Assembly: GCA_023053575.1 (NCBI GenBank)
Contig: JAKZAP010000003.1
Coordinates: forward strand, 2,208,561-2,272,560
Direction of reading: 5' to 3'
Length of the DNA stretch: 64,000 bases
Source: Branchinecta lynchi
Lineage: Eukaryota; Arthropoda; Branchiopoda; Anostraca; Branchinectidae
Shown here: in pieces, positions 1 to 12,002 of the stretch
Layout: the number at the start of each line of letters is the position of its first letter
Position numbering within the stretch: the first letter of the stretch is position 1
Position numbers and translations under genes: made by a program
Notes under the pieces: generated by a model
Database searches by the model: none
Seen by the model: the letters and a program-made list of their open reading frames with translations, nothing else
What the model was told of the DNA's origin: nothing

Positions 1-33
1 CCACCCCCTACCCCTAACAAATAAATACATTTC

Positions 34-3000
34 TCAACCATCTTTTATTAAATATTCTTTTAATTTTCTCTTAAACTCTAAAAGATGCTCAGCCGCCCTG
101 ATGCTCACTGGTAAAGAATTCCAGACTGCAGTTCCAAGAAACTGCAATTGAAATCTTGATCTTGTGCTACTCTTAAGCTCAATCACCAAATCTTCACTAT
201 TTCTTGTATCATATTCATGAATATCACTGTTTGCACGGTAAGTACCACGGAAAACACTTGGGACTAGATTATGCACGCACTGGAAAACGAAAACTGCCGC
301 TTGATAATCCCGTAGTTGACCCACGTTGAGCAAATTTAAAGACTTAAAACAAGCACTTGTATCATTCAAATCCTTGACATACTTGCCTATGATCCTCACG
401 GCCTTGTTCTGAAGAATCTGAACCCTTTGGAATTACTGTAAAAATTGCTGCTCCAGATCAGACAGCCATATGAAATATATGGGTAAACAATTGAGTGATA
501 AATCATTAGGAGAACCCGCTTTGGTAAATAATGCTTCAGTCTCCGCAGCATTCCAACTCCTCGGGCAATGTTTGCAGAAATAATATCACTGTGATGCTTC
601 CATGAAAGGTTTGAATCTATGAAAAATCCTAAGTAGCGCACCATATGAACTTGTTGGACAGGCTTCCCGGATAACGTTACTAGACCACTTGCATCAACTG
701 GCATGCCTACTCTGCAGAAAGTCATTAGGAAAGTCTTTTTCACGTTGACACACAGCAAGCTAAGGTTCATAAAAACCTCCAGCCTTCTTAACGCATCATT
801 TGCTTTCAACACAAGCTCTTCGATCGATTTAGCACACACTGTCAAAGCTCTATCTTCAGCAAAGGTTGTAACAAAGACGTCTTGAAGATGAAAGCGCACT
901 GCATCTACATACACAAGATAAAGCAAGGGACCTAAGACTGAACCTTGCGGTACTCCACATTTGAGTCGATAATTAGATGAAGTCACATCATTGAGTACTA
1001 CACGCAGGGATCTTCCAAGCAGATAACTTTCAAACCACTGTAAAGAAGTGCCACGAATTCCCAGACACTTGAGTCGGTTGAGCAAAATCTTGAAATCTAC
1101 AGTATCGAATGCCTTCCTTATATCAATGAAAATTGACATCGGTAAGTACCCTTTATCCAACGCACCACTAACACATTCCACCAGATGCTGCAAGGCATGA
1201 GTTGTAGAATGTCCCTTTCGGAAACCAAATTGTGTTTCACTTAATAACTCATTCACCTGGAGAAAGTCATATAGGCGTTTATGGACGACTTTTTCTAATA
1301 TCTTTGAAAAAAGAGGTAATATCGATATCGGTCACCAGTTTTCAATGTCTCTTTTGCAGCCACCCTTGTGGAGGGGTATGACCTTCGCGACTTTAAGCTG
1401 TTCAGGGAACTTTCCCTCTTCTAGAGAAAGATTAATAATAAAAACCAGACAGGGTAGTATGTAACCGAAAATCGCTTTAAGCCCTCGAAGAGATAAGCCA
1501 TCCACTCCAGCTGAATTAGACTTTAGCGACTTCACAATTTTACAAACTTCATCACTGGTACACAATTAAAATTCATTTCTAGAGATTCACGTCTTTCATC
1601 AGGAATATTACTACTCTGCATTTCTTGATACTTGTCATACACACTATCTTGCACTTCAGGACCAATATTCGAGAAAAACTCACCAAATTTATTTACAATT
1701 GCACTTTTATCATCACGATCACAACCGCTTAAACACACTTCTTCATTCCTCTTGTCTCCTTTGTCACTAACAAGGTCATTTATTGTCCTCCACGTTTCTT
1801 TCATATCCCCTTTGTTATCCTCAAATTTACGATTATAAAAATCAGAAATTGCATTTCTTCCAAGTTTGTTTACTAAATTCCTCTGTGTTTTAAATAGATC
1901 AAACGATTCATCACTCCGATTATCTAAATATCTCTCATATAGCCTGTTTCTCAGTTCTATTTCATCAATTATTTCCATCGACATCCATAGCTTTCGTATA
2001 AGAATTTTGGATTTTACAGCCTTTAGAGGGCATGCTTTTTCATAAATAGGCAATATGGCTGACATAAGGCTATCTAATGCCCTTGAAGGGCATTCTTTTT
2101 CTGCAAAAACAGGGCTCCAATCAATAAAACTAATCTCTTCGGCAAACTTTTGGAGATTTTCTTTTTTCATCAGTCTAGTAACGACCTTCTTCTTTCGCAG
2201 TTTTTTCACAGGGTGATTAATTGTAGCTATTGATGGAAGATGGTCAGATCCAGGGCAACATATCACATCAGCAAAGCTCCTGTGAAGATCACTCGATTTA
2301 ACAAAGATATTGTCTATCAATGTTTCACTTCGTGAGGTAATTCTCGTTGGTACGCCCACGAGGGGATACAAATCACTCGAAATCATAAAATTCAAAAAAT
2401 CATCATTAGTTCCAGACAAATCAAGGAGATTAAAATTGGAATCCCCCATCACATTATGGCTACACTCAGGTGGTATTTTAGCAAGCAGCTCATTAAATCC
2501 TTCAATAAAATCACCCAAGTGTGCACTGGGCGGCTTATACACCATACTAACTATATTTTTCTTACCATTTAACTCAACCTCTATTGAAAAAATTTCTACC
2601 TTACCTTCTTTCCAAATACTTAGATCATCCCGTACTCCATACCCAATTCCCTCCTTAAAGCACAATGGACACTTCTAACGCTTTACTTTGTATTAAATGC
2701 TTCACAAATAAACATTTCCGACTTCCTTTAAAAGGCGCTACGAAAATCGGCCGTTTTCTTGTTATCCCTTGTCTTTACCTCTCTGTCATTTCGGCGATCC
2801 AAATCTTAGGAGCTGGGATATCGTGGCAGGAAATTCAAAACCTCTCAGCAATGCTTGATATAAAAGGATATATTTGATATGTCACCAAAGTCAAGCCGCA
2901 GACGGAGTTTACGTGATGTTGTTCTTGTCTTCATCAGAAGTTCCATGACTTAAACTGCCTATTAAAAGTTTTTCTTTGTGGAATAGTGTTGTGAAGCTTG

Positions 3001-3706
3001 GTTAGCTTGCTTTATAATATGTACCAGAATATGTAATAAGCTTATAACAAATAATATAGCTACAAAAATCATTCAAAAACAAATAACCTATTCAAATCTG
3101 AATTATACAAGCTGATTTATGCATAAAATAAAAATCTACTAAGTATTATAAGAAACATCACTTTTATCTTTGTCCGAGCTAGTAAATTGAGCATGTACTG
3201 GACCAAAAAATTACGCTTTGAAATATCACATAGAGAAAACTGTTGAAAAAGCTGCTGATCTAGGGGGTAAGCATTGTTCCTAGGTTGTTACAGAGTGGGA
3301 TTGGGGTATTTTGATGTGCCCATTGAACTTTAACCAACAATGCAATCCCACCACGGCTCATTGAAACTCGGTTCTTCACATGGACGTTGTACCCTGGAAA
3401 TGAATAAAGCGAAAGAGAATGGTCTGTGCTTAAGAACGATTCGCAAATACCAATTATATCAAACTCCGCCGAAAAATCATCTAGTAGCTGAAGAATATCC
3501 TGATAACTCGACGTAATGTGCACATTCCATGAAGCAAGACGAAGACACGGGTCACTCAGAGGTGACAGGAAATCTTGCGGCGATCGGATAAATGTACTAT
3601 TTCTCATAGGCTTCAAATCTATTACTGGGCAATCATCATCTCGAGCCACTCCTCTCGACAAATAACTTTCAAGGCCAAACCGTCGTAATTCACCCAGAAC
3701 CATCAA
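34..3706 (-). pseudogene. LINE A ORF2: APE endonuclease and reverse transcriptase, broken
   Basis: Reading down the minus strand: endonuclease start at 3260-3706 ('LASWNVHITSS', 'GICESF', 'SRGGIALLVK'), interrupted by a nested transposon at 2659-3329, endonuclease remainder and linker at 1532-2665 ('VMGDSNFNLL', 'SDHLPS'), RT start at 1332-1565 ('VIPLHKGG'), RT palm and thumb at 396-1256 ('GFRKGHST', 'FIDIRKAFDTVD', 'GVPQGSVLGPLL'), and C-terminal domain at 34-399 ('NSLPVSIRAAEHL'). Frame or stop breaks lie near 400, 1257-1335 and 1560. The catalytic RT box normally reading FADD is FAED here (near 865), so a metal-binding Asp of motif C is lost. No RNase H is visible. The copy cannot make active RT. 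Confidence 0.85.
2659..3329. mobile_element. 671-bp DNA transposon with TTAA target duplication, inside LINE A
   Basis: Flanked by TTAA at 2655-2658 and 3330-3333. Its ends are imperfect inverted repeats: left AGCACAATGGACACTTC, right (complement) AGTTCAATGGGCACATC. Taking out the element and one TTAA joins the LINE A endonuclease frame exactly across the gap, which proves insertion and fixes the borders. TTAA targeting is typical of piggyBac-type elements, but the termini are not obviously piggyBac. A plus-strand ORF at 2665-2877 starts at the left repeat ('LLCIKCFTNKHF', 'GAGISWQEIQNL') and may be a remnant of a transposase N-terminus; I do not recognise it. The rest (2880-3300) is AT-rich and without coding sequence that I can support. 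Confidence 0.8.
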
Positions 3707-3935
3707 AAAAACAACATAACTTTAGCAACATGAAAATCGAAAATGAAAAAGAATCAAACAAATTTCGGAGGAAAATAATACTAAAGGAAAAAAATAGAAG
3801 AAGAAATAACGAAAGAATTGGTGACCCGCGGTCACGGAGAAAAAAAAGAAAATGAAAGAGAAAGATGAGAACAAAAGATAAACAGACAACCGAAAAGAAG
3901 AACAACTTAACCATAAAAAAAAAAAAAAAATCAAC

Positions 3936-4994
3936 CTAGATACAGTCCGCGAGCGACCGTATCTTTCTAATCACAGTCTCATCTCTAGGCTTTGCTAAGA
4001 TTTGCCCTTGATCAGACCAAGCATTCTTCTGACCGAATTTGTCCTTAGCCGCATTCAGGATGTCTTTTCGTTGCTTGGTCAGAGACTCCGCAACGAAAAT
4101 GCCACTAGAGGCCAGTTTGGCTTTGGCCTTAAATACTTTCTTAGCTATGTCTTTGCTCGCAAACTTCACAATAACTGGAGCGACTCTTGGAGCAGACTGA
4201 GTTGAGTCAGTAGCAGCATTATTCAGTCTGAGTCTATAGACGTTCATGATCTCCGTTGTAGTAATTTCAGGCAACGACATCTTCTGATTTATAATCGACA
4301 ACACAGCAGAACGAGTGTCAACTCCAGTTTGTTGCCTTACACCGTGAAACACAAGACTATCTAGTAATGACTCTTGTTCATAACCGTCCAATTTAGTTTC
4401 CAGCCTGTTCAGTTTTTCCTCCAAGTGCTCAAGTTCATTACTCAGCCCCTTCAACGATTTCTTGATTAGTTGAAACTTGGGATTAAATTCAAGCGTAACG
4501 GCGTCATAAATTTGACTCACAATAAGCTCAGTTGATTCCTTAAGTGAGTTTGAGCTAGCCAGTTTTTCCGTAACTTTTTGAGTTATACTGTCGATCAAAT
4601 CATTTTTGGTTTTATCCAGTTCCGCTTGAGTTGCTACAAGTTGCTGATGAATCGGGCTAATGCTGCTAGATGATGTGGGTGTTGAGCCTTTAGCTTTGCC
4701 TTTATCATTGCCTTTGAGCGCAAGGTATGTTTTGGACAGTCTCTTGTAAATATCAGGCGCAGTAGCAAGCTCTTCAAAAGCTTTTTTTGTAGCAAGAGCA
4801 GATGAATTATCCGCGGTAGGATCGTAGGCTTGGATATTTGCTTCAACGAGGCGGAATTCCTCATGTGATCCATAGCAGAAAACCATATAGACTGGCTTGC
4901 CACGTGTATCTTTACCAGGTTTGACGATTCTTACGGGCCAGAGCGGATAGTCCTTGAACTTCGCAAGAGCGACATCAAACTGGTTGAAAGACAT
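3936..4994 (-). CDS. LINE A ORF1 protein with N-terminal PWWP-like domain (352 aa)
   Basis: ORF1 proteins of LINEs bind the element RNA and form the retrotransposition particle. Residues about 5-60 look like a PWWP domain: an early aromatic/basic segment with the core 'YPLWPVRI', then short beta-strand-like stretches ending in 'FRLVEANIQAYDP'. PWWP domains in host proteins read H3K36-methylated nucleosomes and DNA. Residues about 110-215 are heptad-rich coiled coil (for example 'LEHLEEKLNRLETKLDGYE'), expected to oligomerise. Residues about 215-350 resemble the RRM-like and C-terminal domain of L1-type ORF1, with 'VFHGVRQQ' and a basic end. The frame is open throughout, unlike its ORF2, which lies 230 bp downstream in the transcript. 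A PWWP module at the front of a LINE ORF1 is unusual to my knowledge. The domain call is by eye. Confidence 0.75.
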   Translation of the reverse strand: MSFNQFDVALAKFKDYPLWPVRIVKPGKDTRGKPVYMVFCYGSHEEFRLVEANIQAYDPTADNSSALATKKAFEELATAPDIYKRLSKTYLALKGNDKGKAKGSTPTSSSSISPIHQQLVATQAELDKTKNDLIDSITQKVTEKLASSNSLKESTELIVSQIYDAVTLEFNPKFQLIKKSLKGLSNELEHLEEKLNRLETKLDGYEQESLLDSLVFHGVRQQTGVDTRSAVLSIINQKMSLPEITTTEIMNVYRLRLNNAATDSTQSAPRVAPVIVKFASKDIAKKVFKAKAKLASSGIFVAESLTKQRKDILNAAKDKFGQKNAWSDQGQILAKPRDETVIRKIRSLADCI

Positions 4995-7824
4995 GATTAC
5001 GAGAAAAGATAAACAGCAAAAAACTTATCTTTACGTGAGGGCTGAGCCTCACGAGAGCATCCAAGTGGATTCCAATCCAACCTGTGCGAGGTCAGCCCAC
5101 CTGCGCGGCACTGAACAGTGCACGTTAACGCACAGGGCCTAGTGATTTATCCAAGCAAAATATTGCAAATACAGTATTCATATTAGCACTGCGTGCACAC
5201 CGCAGGTTTAGACTCTGCTTATTACGTCACGGCACAGTGGAATGAAATGCAAATACATCTTCCCGCGACAAGCGCCGGATAGCCAAATATAGCTGTTACA
5301 AGCTGTTTTCCAAGGTCCGTGTCCGTATGAAACACAAAATTTACCAGCTGTGTCGTTGCTCCTATTATGTGTTGTATAGCTGCTTTCGAAGGTTGCTTCT
5401 CTCCAACTTCAGCTTATGCTTAATTTGCTGTGATTCGACTCAGTCAAGGATGTTAAGGAAGAACTAAGGAGGCATATTTGCATTCTGCTGTATAGATGCA
5501 ATTAAATTTTTTTCAAAATTATCGAATAAACGGCAGCACTCTAAACAAATTACCAGAACACGCTTTAGCAGTATAGAGGGAACTTCGACTGCGAAAGCTG
5601 CTTCTGAAATATTTTGCGCATCAGTGAAAAGTAAAATTAGCAAAAACACGGATGACAGCTCTCAACTTCAAGCATTTCCACGGCTTTTAAAAAACAGTGT
5701 ACATCACACAAACAGTGACATGCTGCTATGTCTCAAACACTGACAACTGTAAACAGCTGCTTACAACTAGAAACTGCTGTTCCCACCATCAGCCAGGTGT
5801 ATACATCAACATACCGATGTGTCTCCAACGCGTATCTCGACTAGACGTAGGAACTACAGCTGTATACGCCACCAGACAGGTGTATACAGTAAAATACTGC
5901 TGTGTCTCCAACGCGTATCCCGACTAGACGTAAGAACTCAGCTGTATACGCCACCAGTCATGTGTATACAGTAACATACTGCTGTGTCTCCGACGCGTAT
6001 CCGGACTAGATGTAAGCTGGATGCGACTGCTCACAGCTACAAGCAGCTATAAACAGCTGTAACATCGACGTCTATCGCCAGTAGCTGTAAATTCAACAGT
6101 TGGAAGCAGGTGTTTCCAACTGAAATGAGCTGAGAACAACTGAAAAGAGCTGAAAACAGTTCAAAACAGCTGGAAACTTCTAAATTATTTCCATACGAGG
6201 AGCGACATACAAGCCATTAGCAAATCGTGATTTTCAATCTATGGCGCTGAAAATAGACTATTGATTTTGTGCAAAAATCTCGTTTTATTAAAAAGGAACA
6301 AGTTTTTTTTTTTCTTTAAATGGCTTGCAAGGTACTGTTTGCATCTAACAGGCTTTATAAGCACCGTCTGAAGGACCGTTCAAGCTTACGTTTAAGGATC
6401 AAATATTTCTTGAGTTATACATGCTATCCGCGAATATGTGTGGTAAATTTTCATACCGCCGAGGCTTGCTGTGATAAAAATTAATAGGAGCGAGGTCTAT
6501 TTTGTTGTTATACGCGACCAATCAAACATTTAAGGAGAGATATTTGTAATATAAAAGTAATTGAATACAGACTCTTCGAATGAAAGTCAGTCATACTAAT
6601 TTATACGGCTAATTGTGTGTTGACAGTTACAAGCTTTTTACCTTATCTGAAATAAGAAGAACAATCCTGGGAGGCTCAAAACTAAATCGAGGAATTACAC
6701 TAGTCCAACAGACACATCAGCAGATATTATACCTGGGTTTTCGTAAAACAGGTCGACGCGCTGATCTAAAATTCCACATGAAAGTCATCAAAGGTTATGT
6801 TCTCTAGGGATGGATTGTCAGGTTTAAGGCTCCGTTTTGAAAATCTATGCATACGTGATCCAAACGTCGGGGAGCGGCGTACAACTTGATTTTCAAGTTG
6901 AACGGCTGCAGAGGATAAGGCTTACAACGCGAAGTACTTTTATTCGTCTTACAACATAAGCGTGAACGGGCCAGATGATTGCACTATTTTTTGTAGTAGT
7001 CTATATTCAAAGTGGAAGCAGTAACCCGTACAAACTTCCGGTAAAAGATCCCACTCAGTTTGCGGGTTATCGAGGCACCGACAGGTATGTGATATAGTAG
7101 ACAGCCTTTAAAATGTTTCGCAAAACTTTACCTGCACCTTCTTCCATAGTCATCTGCTAGCTATCTGGTTAAATAGCCCGTAATTTAGTTGAGGGGTCAG
7201 GCCTTAGATTTCAACCACCTCAAAAGCTACAAATGCCCGAAAAAAGTCAGATTACAAAAAATGCTGTGCCGAGTTTAAATTTATCTTGGGTACATACGTT
7301 GAAAGCTTCTTCTTGGAATCTGAGCCACGTTAAAAGCCAAAGTTTGTGTTGGAAGTATTCGAACATTACCGAATAAAAGCCGATTTACCAAATTGTGTCT
7401 GCGGCTCTTTCGTAGTCCTACCCTATTTATATTTAGTTGAGGTGTGCATCCTTCAAGTGCGATTTTGAGCTTGGGGTCTAAGCTACGAAAGGTAGAAGTT
7501 GTAAAGGAATAGTTGAACTTTGCTAGGAATGGAAAAATTTCGCCGGCGGTAATCACTTTAGTTTGTCTTGAGTAGGTATGTCATAAGCTGGAACCGAGGC
7601 TTGTCTTCTCTCCAGCAAAATTTGATATGAACGGCATCGTCTAATTCATATTACTTATTTGTTTATTATTTTACGACTACAATGGCATTTTCCGTAACGT
7701 TTTAGAACTCATAACGTTAATATTCTTGAGCCTGCTGGTGCTGTGTTTTTAGCCAGTCGCATATTTTGAAGTCCTCATCCGAACCGCCCTGTGTGTCGTA
7801 AGTAGTCCTTCACTGTATTTTTTT
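4995..7824. other. Region without a supported gene; CAGCTG-rich tract
   Basis: About 2.8 kb in which I see no convincing coding sequence; the ORFs present are short and without recognisable motifs. The part 5040-5140 may be 5' UTR of LINE A. Between about 5280 and 6180 there is a dense cluster of AGCTG and CAGCTG words, including the tandem array annotated separately. 6200-7820 is ordinary AT-rich DNA, with a T9 run near 6304. Confidence 0.6.
5815..6012. repeat. Tandem array, period about 82 bp, three copies
   Basis: The words 'TGTGTCTCCAACGCGTAT' and 'CGACTAGACGTA' recur starting near 5819, 5901 and 5983, each followed by 'AGCTGTATACGCCACCAG'. Copies differ by scattered substitutions. The third copy is partial. 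The array is part of a larger CAGCTG-rich stretch and shows no coding property. Confidence 0.75.
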
Positions 7825-9940
7825 GTATGGCACTTGCCCTTCGGCCAAGTGCCATATAGCTATCGCAATTTCTGTTCGGTCGGTCGGTCGGTCCAGGTTT
7901 TGCTAGTTCGGGCACTTAAACATTAGCTAGGACGATAACTTGACAAGCATATCAGGACCCCAAATGACTAAGTTGGAAATAGTCACTTCCCCGATCCAAC
8001 TATCTGGGGGGGGGGGGGTGGAGGGAGGGGGAATCCGGAAAAATTAGGTATTTTTTACTTACGACCTCATGACCAGATCTTAATGAAACTTGATACATAG
8101 AAGACCTCGTGTCTCAGACGTCCCATTTTAAATCCGGACCGGATCAGATGACATTGAGGGGAGTTGAAGGGGGGAACCGGAAATCTTGGGAAACACTTCG
8201 AGTGGAGAGATTGGGATGAAACTTGGCGGAAAGAACAAGCACGAGTCCCAGATATGTGATTGACATAACCGGACTGGATCCACTCACTGAGGGGGAGTTG
8301 GGGGTGGGATCCGAATTTCTAGTGATTTCGTGAGTTCACTACTTACTGATGTGGTAGGACGATAAAACTTGGCAGGCGTGTCAGGGATCCGAACAGATTG
8401 AATTGAGAATAGTCTTTCCCCCCATTCGACCACCTGGGGGGGGGGGGGGGGGTAGGGTGGAGGAAGGGGAAATCCAGAAAAGTGAGGTATTTTTAACTTA
8501 CGAACGGGTGATCAGACCTGAATTAAACTTGATACGTAGAAAGGCCTCGCGTCTCAGACGCCCCATTCTAAATATGGAGCGGATCCGGTGACATTGGAGG
8601 GAATTGAAGGGGGGACCGGAAATCTTGGGAAACACTTAGAGTGGAGGGTTCGGGATGAAACTTGGCGGGAAGAACAAGCACAAGTCCTAGATACGCGAAT
8701 GACATAAACGGACCGGATCCGGTCACTGTGGGGGAGTGGAGGGGGGGAGGTCCAGATTTCTAGTGATCCCACAAGTTCGGTACTTCCTGATGTGCTAAGA
8801 CAATGAAACTTGGCAGGCTTGTCAGGGACCCGAACAGATTGACTCGATAATGTAGTTTCCCGATCCGACTGACGTGGGGGGAAGTGGGGGGATGGGGAAT
8901 CCGGAAAATTGAGTAGTGAGCGCTCAGCTATTGAACGGGTGGTCGGATTTAACTGAAACTTGATATTTAGAAACACCTCGCGCCTCAGACGTCCATTTTA
9001 ACTCCGGACTGGATCTGGTAACATTGGGGGGGGGGGGGGGGGTGGAAGGGGGTCCAGAATTTTTGGAAACGCATAGAGTGGAGGGATCGGGATGAAACTT
9101 GGTGGGAAGAACAAGCATTAGCCCTAGATACGTAATTGACAGAACCAGATCGTGTCGGGGCTCTGTGGGGAAGTTCGAGGGTGTTTCCCGGAACTCCGGT
9201 GATCGCGAGTTAGGATACTTCCAGATGTGCTAAGGGCGATAAAGCTTGGTAGGCATATTAGTGATCCGACCAAATAAACTGAGGGACCCAACGCAATGCC
9301 CTACGAAAACTTCCATTCTTGGATCAGACCGTTTTTCGGGGAATTGAGGGATCCGTAAATTACTGACTTCCATAGGTTCCGAACAAATGGTACGATTCAA
9401 GTGAAAATTTATGGGTGATAAGAACTGATGACCTAGATGTGAAAGCATGTGTCCGAACCCTATGCGGCCATAGTTCGGAACTGCGAATACTTTCTGACAT
9501 ACAGACAAACTAAACGGATGGGCCGAATGGGTTGCAAGTTGGACAGAACCAAGTTTATGTGGCCTTGATTTGTCATTTGGTGTCTGAATCGGATCCGACC
9601 AAAGTAGGGGGAGGATGGAGTGGGAACTGGAAGTTTGAAGATATGCTCCGGTTCAATTTAAACTTGATGGACCGGAAGAGGAGATGTTAGAGACGCGAAG
9701 TTTTTGTGTCCGAGTCGTATTCGGCCACAGTGTGGGGAGATGGAGGGGGAGTCCCGGAAATTTTGTGACTCGCATTGGGGTTTTGAATGAAACTTGGAAA
9801 GTAGAAAGATCGTATGCGTTAGCTGGCATATTTTAGGGTCCGTACAGGATCCGAACACGGTGGGGAGGGGTACCGGAATTTCCGCAAATTCTCATACCAC
9901 CTACTCGAAACAAGTGCCATATGAGCTCGTAGCTCTTGTT
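7825..9940 (+). mobile_element. Family 1 repeat, copy 1A (hairpin-ended, G-run rich)
   Basis: Starts with a palindrome (TATGGCACTTG, a CCTTCGG loop, CAAGTGCCATA), followed by a GGTCGGTC repeat, and ends with CAAGTGCCATATGAG then 'AGCTCTTGTT'. The interior consists of degenerate units of roughly 100-200 bp, each with 'GATGAAACTTGG' or a variant, a 'GATCCGG' word and a long G run (up to 18). The G runs are all on this strand. Other copies are at 26.9-29.4, 51.2-53.5 and 55.4-57.0 kb. Apparent proline-rich ORFs on the opposite strand are artefacts of the G runs. No transposase is encoded, so it is non-autonomous; the class is unknown to me. Confidence 0.75.
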
Positions 9941-10000
9941 GTTGTTGTTTTTTTTCTTCAAAATGACACGATTCAGAATGCCCACGATCAAAATGCCTAT

Positions 10001-10186
10001 GGCTCAAAATGCCCAGAATTCTTCAAAAAGTTGGCACTATTATTATTTTGCTCTTGTCTGAGAGTTTGACTAAATTACTGTTCCCAGAAATTGGCTCAAA
10101 ATGCCCAGAATTCTTCAAAGACTTGGCACTATTGTTGTTTTGCTCTTGCCTGAGAGTTTGACTAAATTACTGTTCCCAGAAATTGG
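10001..10186. repeat. 93-bp tandem duplication
   Basis: The stretch beginning 'GGCTCAAAATGCCCAGAATT' and ending 'TGTTCCCAGAAATTGG' is present twice head to tail with a few substitutions. It continues a field of short 'AAAATGCCCACG' type repeats seen from 9960 and again at 11100-11215. Confidence 0.85.
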
Positions 10187-10449
10187 CGAAATTGACAGAT
10201 AATGGTACCAAAAAATCAATAAGGTTATTACCGTTATTTCTCATCTAGATGGAGATCATCCCTTTATGAATTCGTTAATCCTGTAATATGAAATACCTTG
10301 TTTGCTTTTCAGCTTGGAAACATTGTGTCTTGATTGCGCAAAGAATCTCATTATTGTACGGAATGGGAAAAGGAGCTTTTGCCAACGTATCCATTGTCTC
10401 CAGAACTCCTAAGAAGAGGACTGGAATCCCCAGGTCTGAAGTAATCAAA

Positions 10450-10774
10450 AGGGATCGACTAAAACCAGGAATGGAAGGGAACGCGAGAAAAGTAGGAAGG
10501 CATACTAAAAGCAGGAAGGGCATACTAAAACTTTTCAGATATCTTTGGAGTACCGTTAGAACGAGAAATGAAAAGGTATAGTAAAAAAGAGGAAGGGATG
10601 GTGAACTTTGAATTTGAAAAGTTGCCGACCCCTGAAATAATACTAAATAGAAGAAGGGAACGGTGCGGTGAATTCTGGCGACAGCCTTCCTCGTTTTAGT
10701 ATGCTCTTCCCGGTTTTAGTATGCCTTCCTGCTTTTTTCGAGTTCCCTTCCCTTCCTGGTTTTAGTCGATCCCC
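10450..10774. mobile_element. Foldback element with about 80-bp inverted termini
   Basis: The left arm begins GGGATCGACTAAAACCAGG and carries repeated 'CATACTAAAA' and 'GGAAGGG' words; the right arm is its reverse complement and ends 'TTTTAGTCGATCCCC'. The arms are about 80 bp with about 90 percent identity by eye. The centre contains 'GGTGAACTTTGAATTTGAAA', shared with the copy at 19.8-20.2 kb. Non-autonomous. Confidence 0.75.
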
Positions 10775-10885
10775 AATTAAAACAAACTGTCTGTCAGACC
10801 GCATTTAGTCATTTTGACTTTACATTATTGAAACTGACAAGGTAGAATTGCCAGACTTTTGTCGCGTGTGATGCGAATGCGGCTG

Positions 10886-11240
10886 ATAGATAGATAGATA
10901 AATATTTTATTCACCAAAACCTGTGAGGGCTTACGCAGGAATCAGAACACTCGTAATAGGTTTATGAAACAGTCAGAAGTAGCCTACCTCCATATATTTG
11001 ACCAATAGATCAATCATCTCAGTGTGCTTCGCTATACAGATTAAGAAAAGAAGGGACAAGCTCTTTGTGAACCTCTGGTGGGCAAATTTGGTGGGTGACT
11101 CCCAAAATCACCACGATCTTTTTGCCCACTCTCACAATGCCTACGGTTCAAAATGACCGCGATTAAGAATGCCTAAAACTCAAAGTGCCCACGGTCCAGA
11201 ATGCCCACGATTGTATTATAGATAGATATATAGATATTTT
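10886..11240. repeat. Two TAGA-rich LINE or SINE 3' tails, minus orientation
   Basis: GATAGATAGATAGATAAATA near 10886-10908 and a shorter TAGA array near 11217-11240 are each followed on the plus strand by AT-rich sequence with 'TTTTATTCACC' or 'TTTTTATTGATG'. This is how the 3' end of a minus-strand LINE or SINE looks. The bodies are too short or decayed to assign. From 11240 to 11995 I see nothing to support. Confidence 0.4.
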
Positions 11241-12002
11241 TATTGATGCAACTCGAAGCGCCAACATGGTACTAAATACGTCGACCATTACATTTAAATA
11301 CTTGAATACTTGAGTAAAATACTTGAATATATACAATTATTACATAAAAGAAAATAAATCACTTAGAATTCACTTGTTTTTTGTTAATCTTCTCAGTGAA
11401 ATATGGTATAAAGGAATTCGAATACCGGTATGTGCGACATTTAACTGGCACAACGAGGATGGCGCGTCCATCCTGTCACCGGTGCTAGATCGGGCAGAAT
11501 ATCTCTATGTTTTTCACTGGCAAGGACTGATCGGCCAAAATGTAAAAATCCAAGCTTTGTAACCATTGTAACCATTCGTAACATAGTAAACTGGAACTAC
11601 GGATGAGTGAGAAACGAAAAGGAGCAGACTGAGTATCAGAATGTCGAAAGTCGTATGCTGAACTGGTATAATATTCATTATACTGTAAGACTAGAATACT
11701 CTGCCGAATTCTAATACGAAACACAGAATCACAAACAGCGATCTTAATTATTTTCAAGAACAATTCTTACCTTCATGGTACAAGATTTAGATAGTCTAGG
11801 TTCGCTTTCTAGGCGAAATTAGGCGATCCAGACACAGGAAGAGAACTGGCTATTTCGCTTTCTGTGTTGGAACATGCTCAGTCCTTTTGTGCACTAAATT
11901 ATGTTTCGTCACCCAAATAATTCTGACTTGAGCAACAAACAATGAAATAATCCCTTTCAATATCTTTCCGTTGTAATCTTGCCCTTGTAATCTCGTTGTT
12001 CC

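Larger units (their letters stand above)
1..4994 (-). mobile_element. LINE A: CR1/Jockey-group non-LTR retrotransposon, decayed
   Basis: Minus-strand non-LTR retrotransposon with the usual two-gene order: ORF1 at 3936-4994 and ORF2 (endonuclease plus reverse transcriptase) spread over 34-3706. The 3' end lies at or beyond base 1, so its tail is not seen. The 5' boundary upstream of 4994 is not defined; a 5' UTR could reach about 5150. ORF1 is open, ORF2 is interrupted by a nested DNA transposon and by frame changes. The clade (CR1, L2, Daphne or Crack like) cannot be fixed without a tree. Confidence 0.85.

Noticed and set aside
7825..9940. Proline-rich ORFs on the strand opposite the G runs, also in the other family 1 copies
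   Set aside because: They come from C runs and a stop-poor repeat unit; none has a domain, and homologous copies do not keep the same frame.
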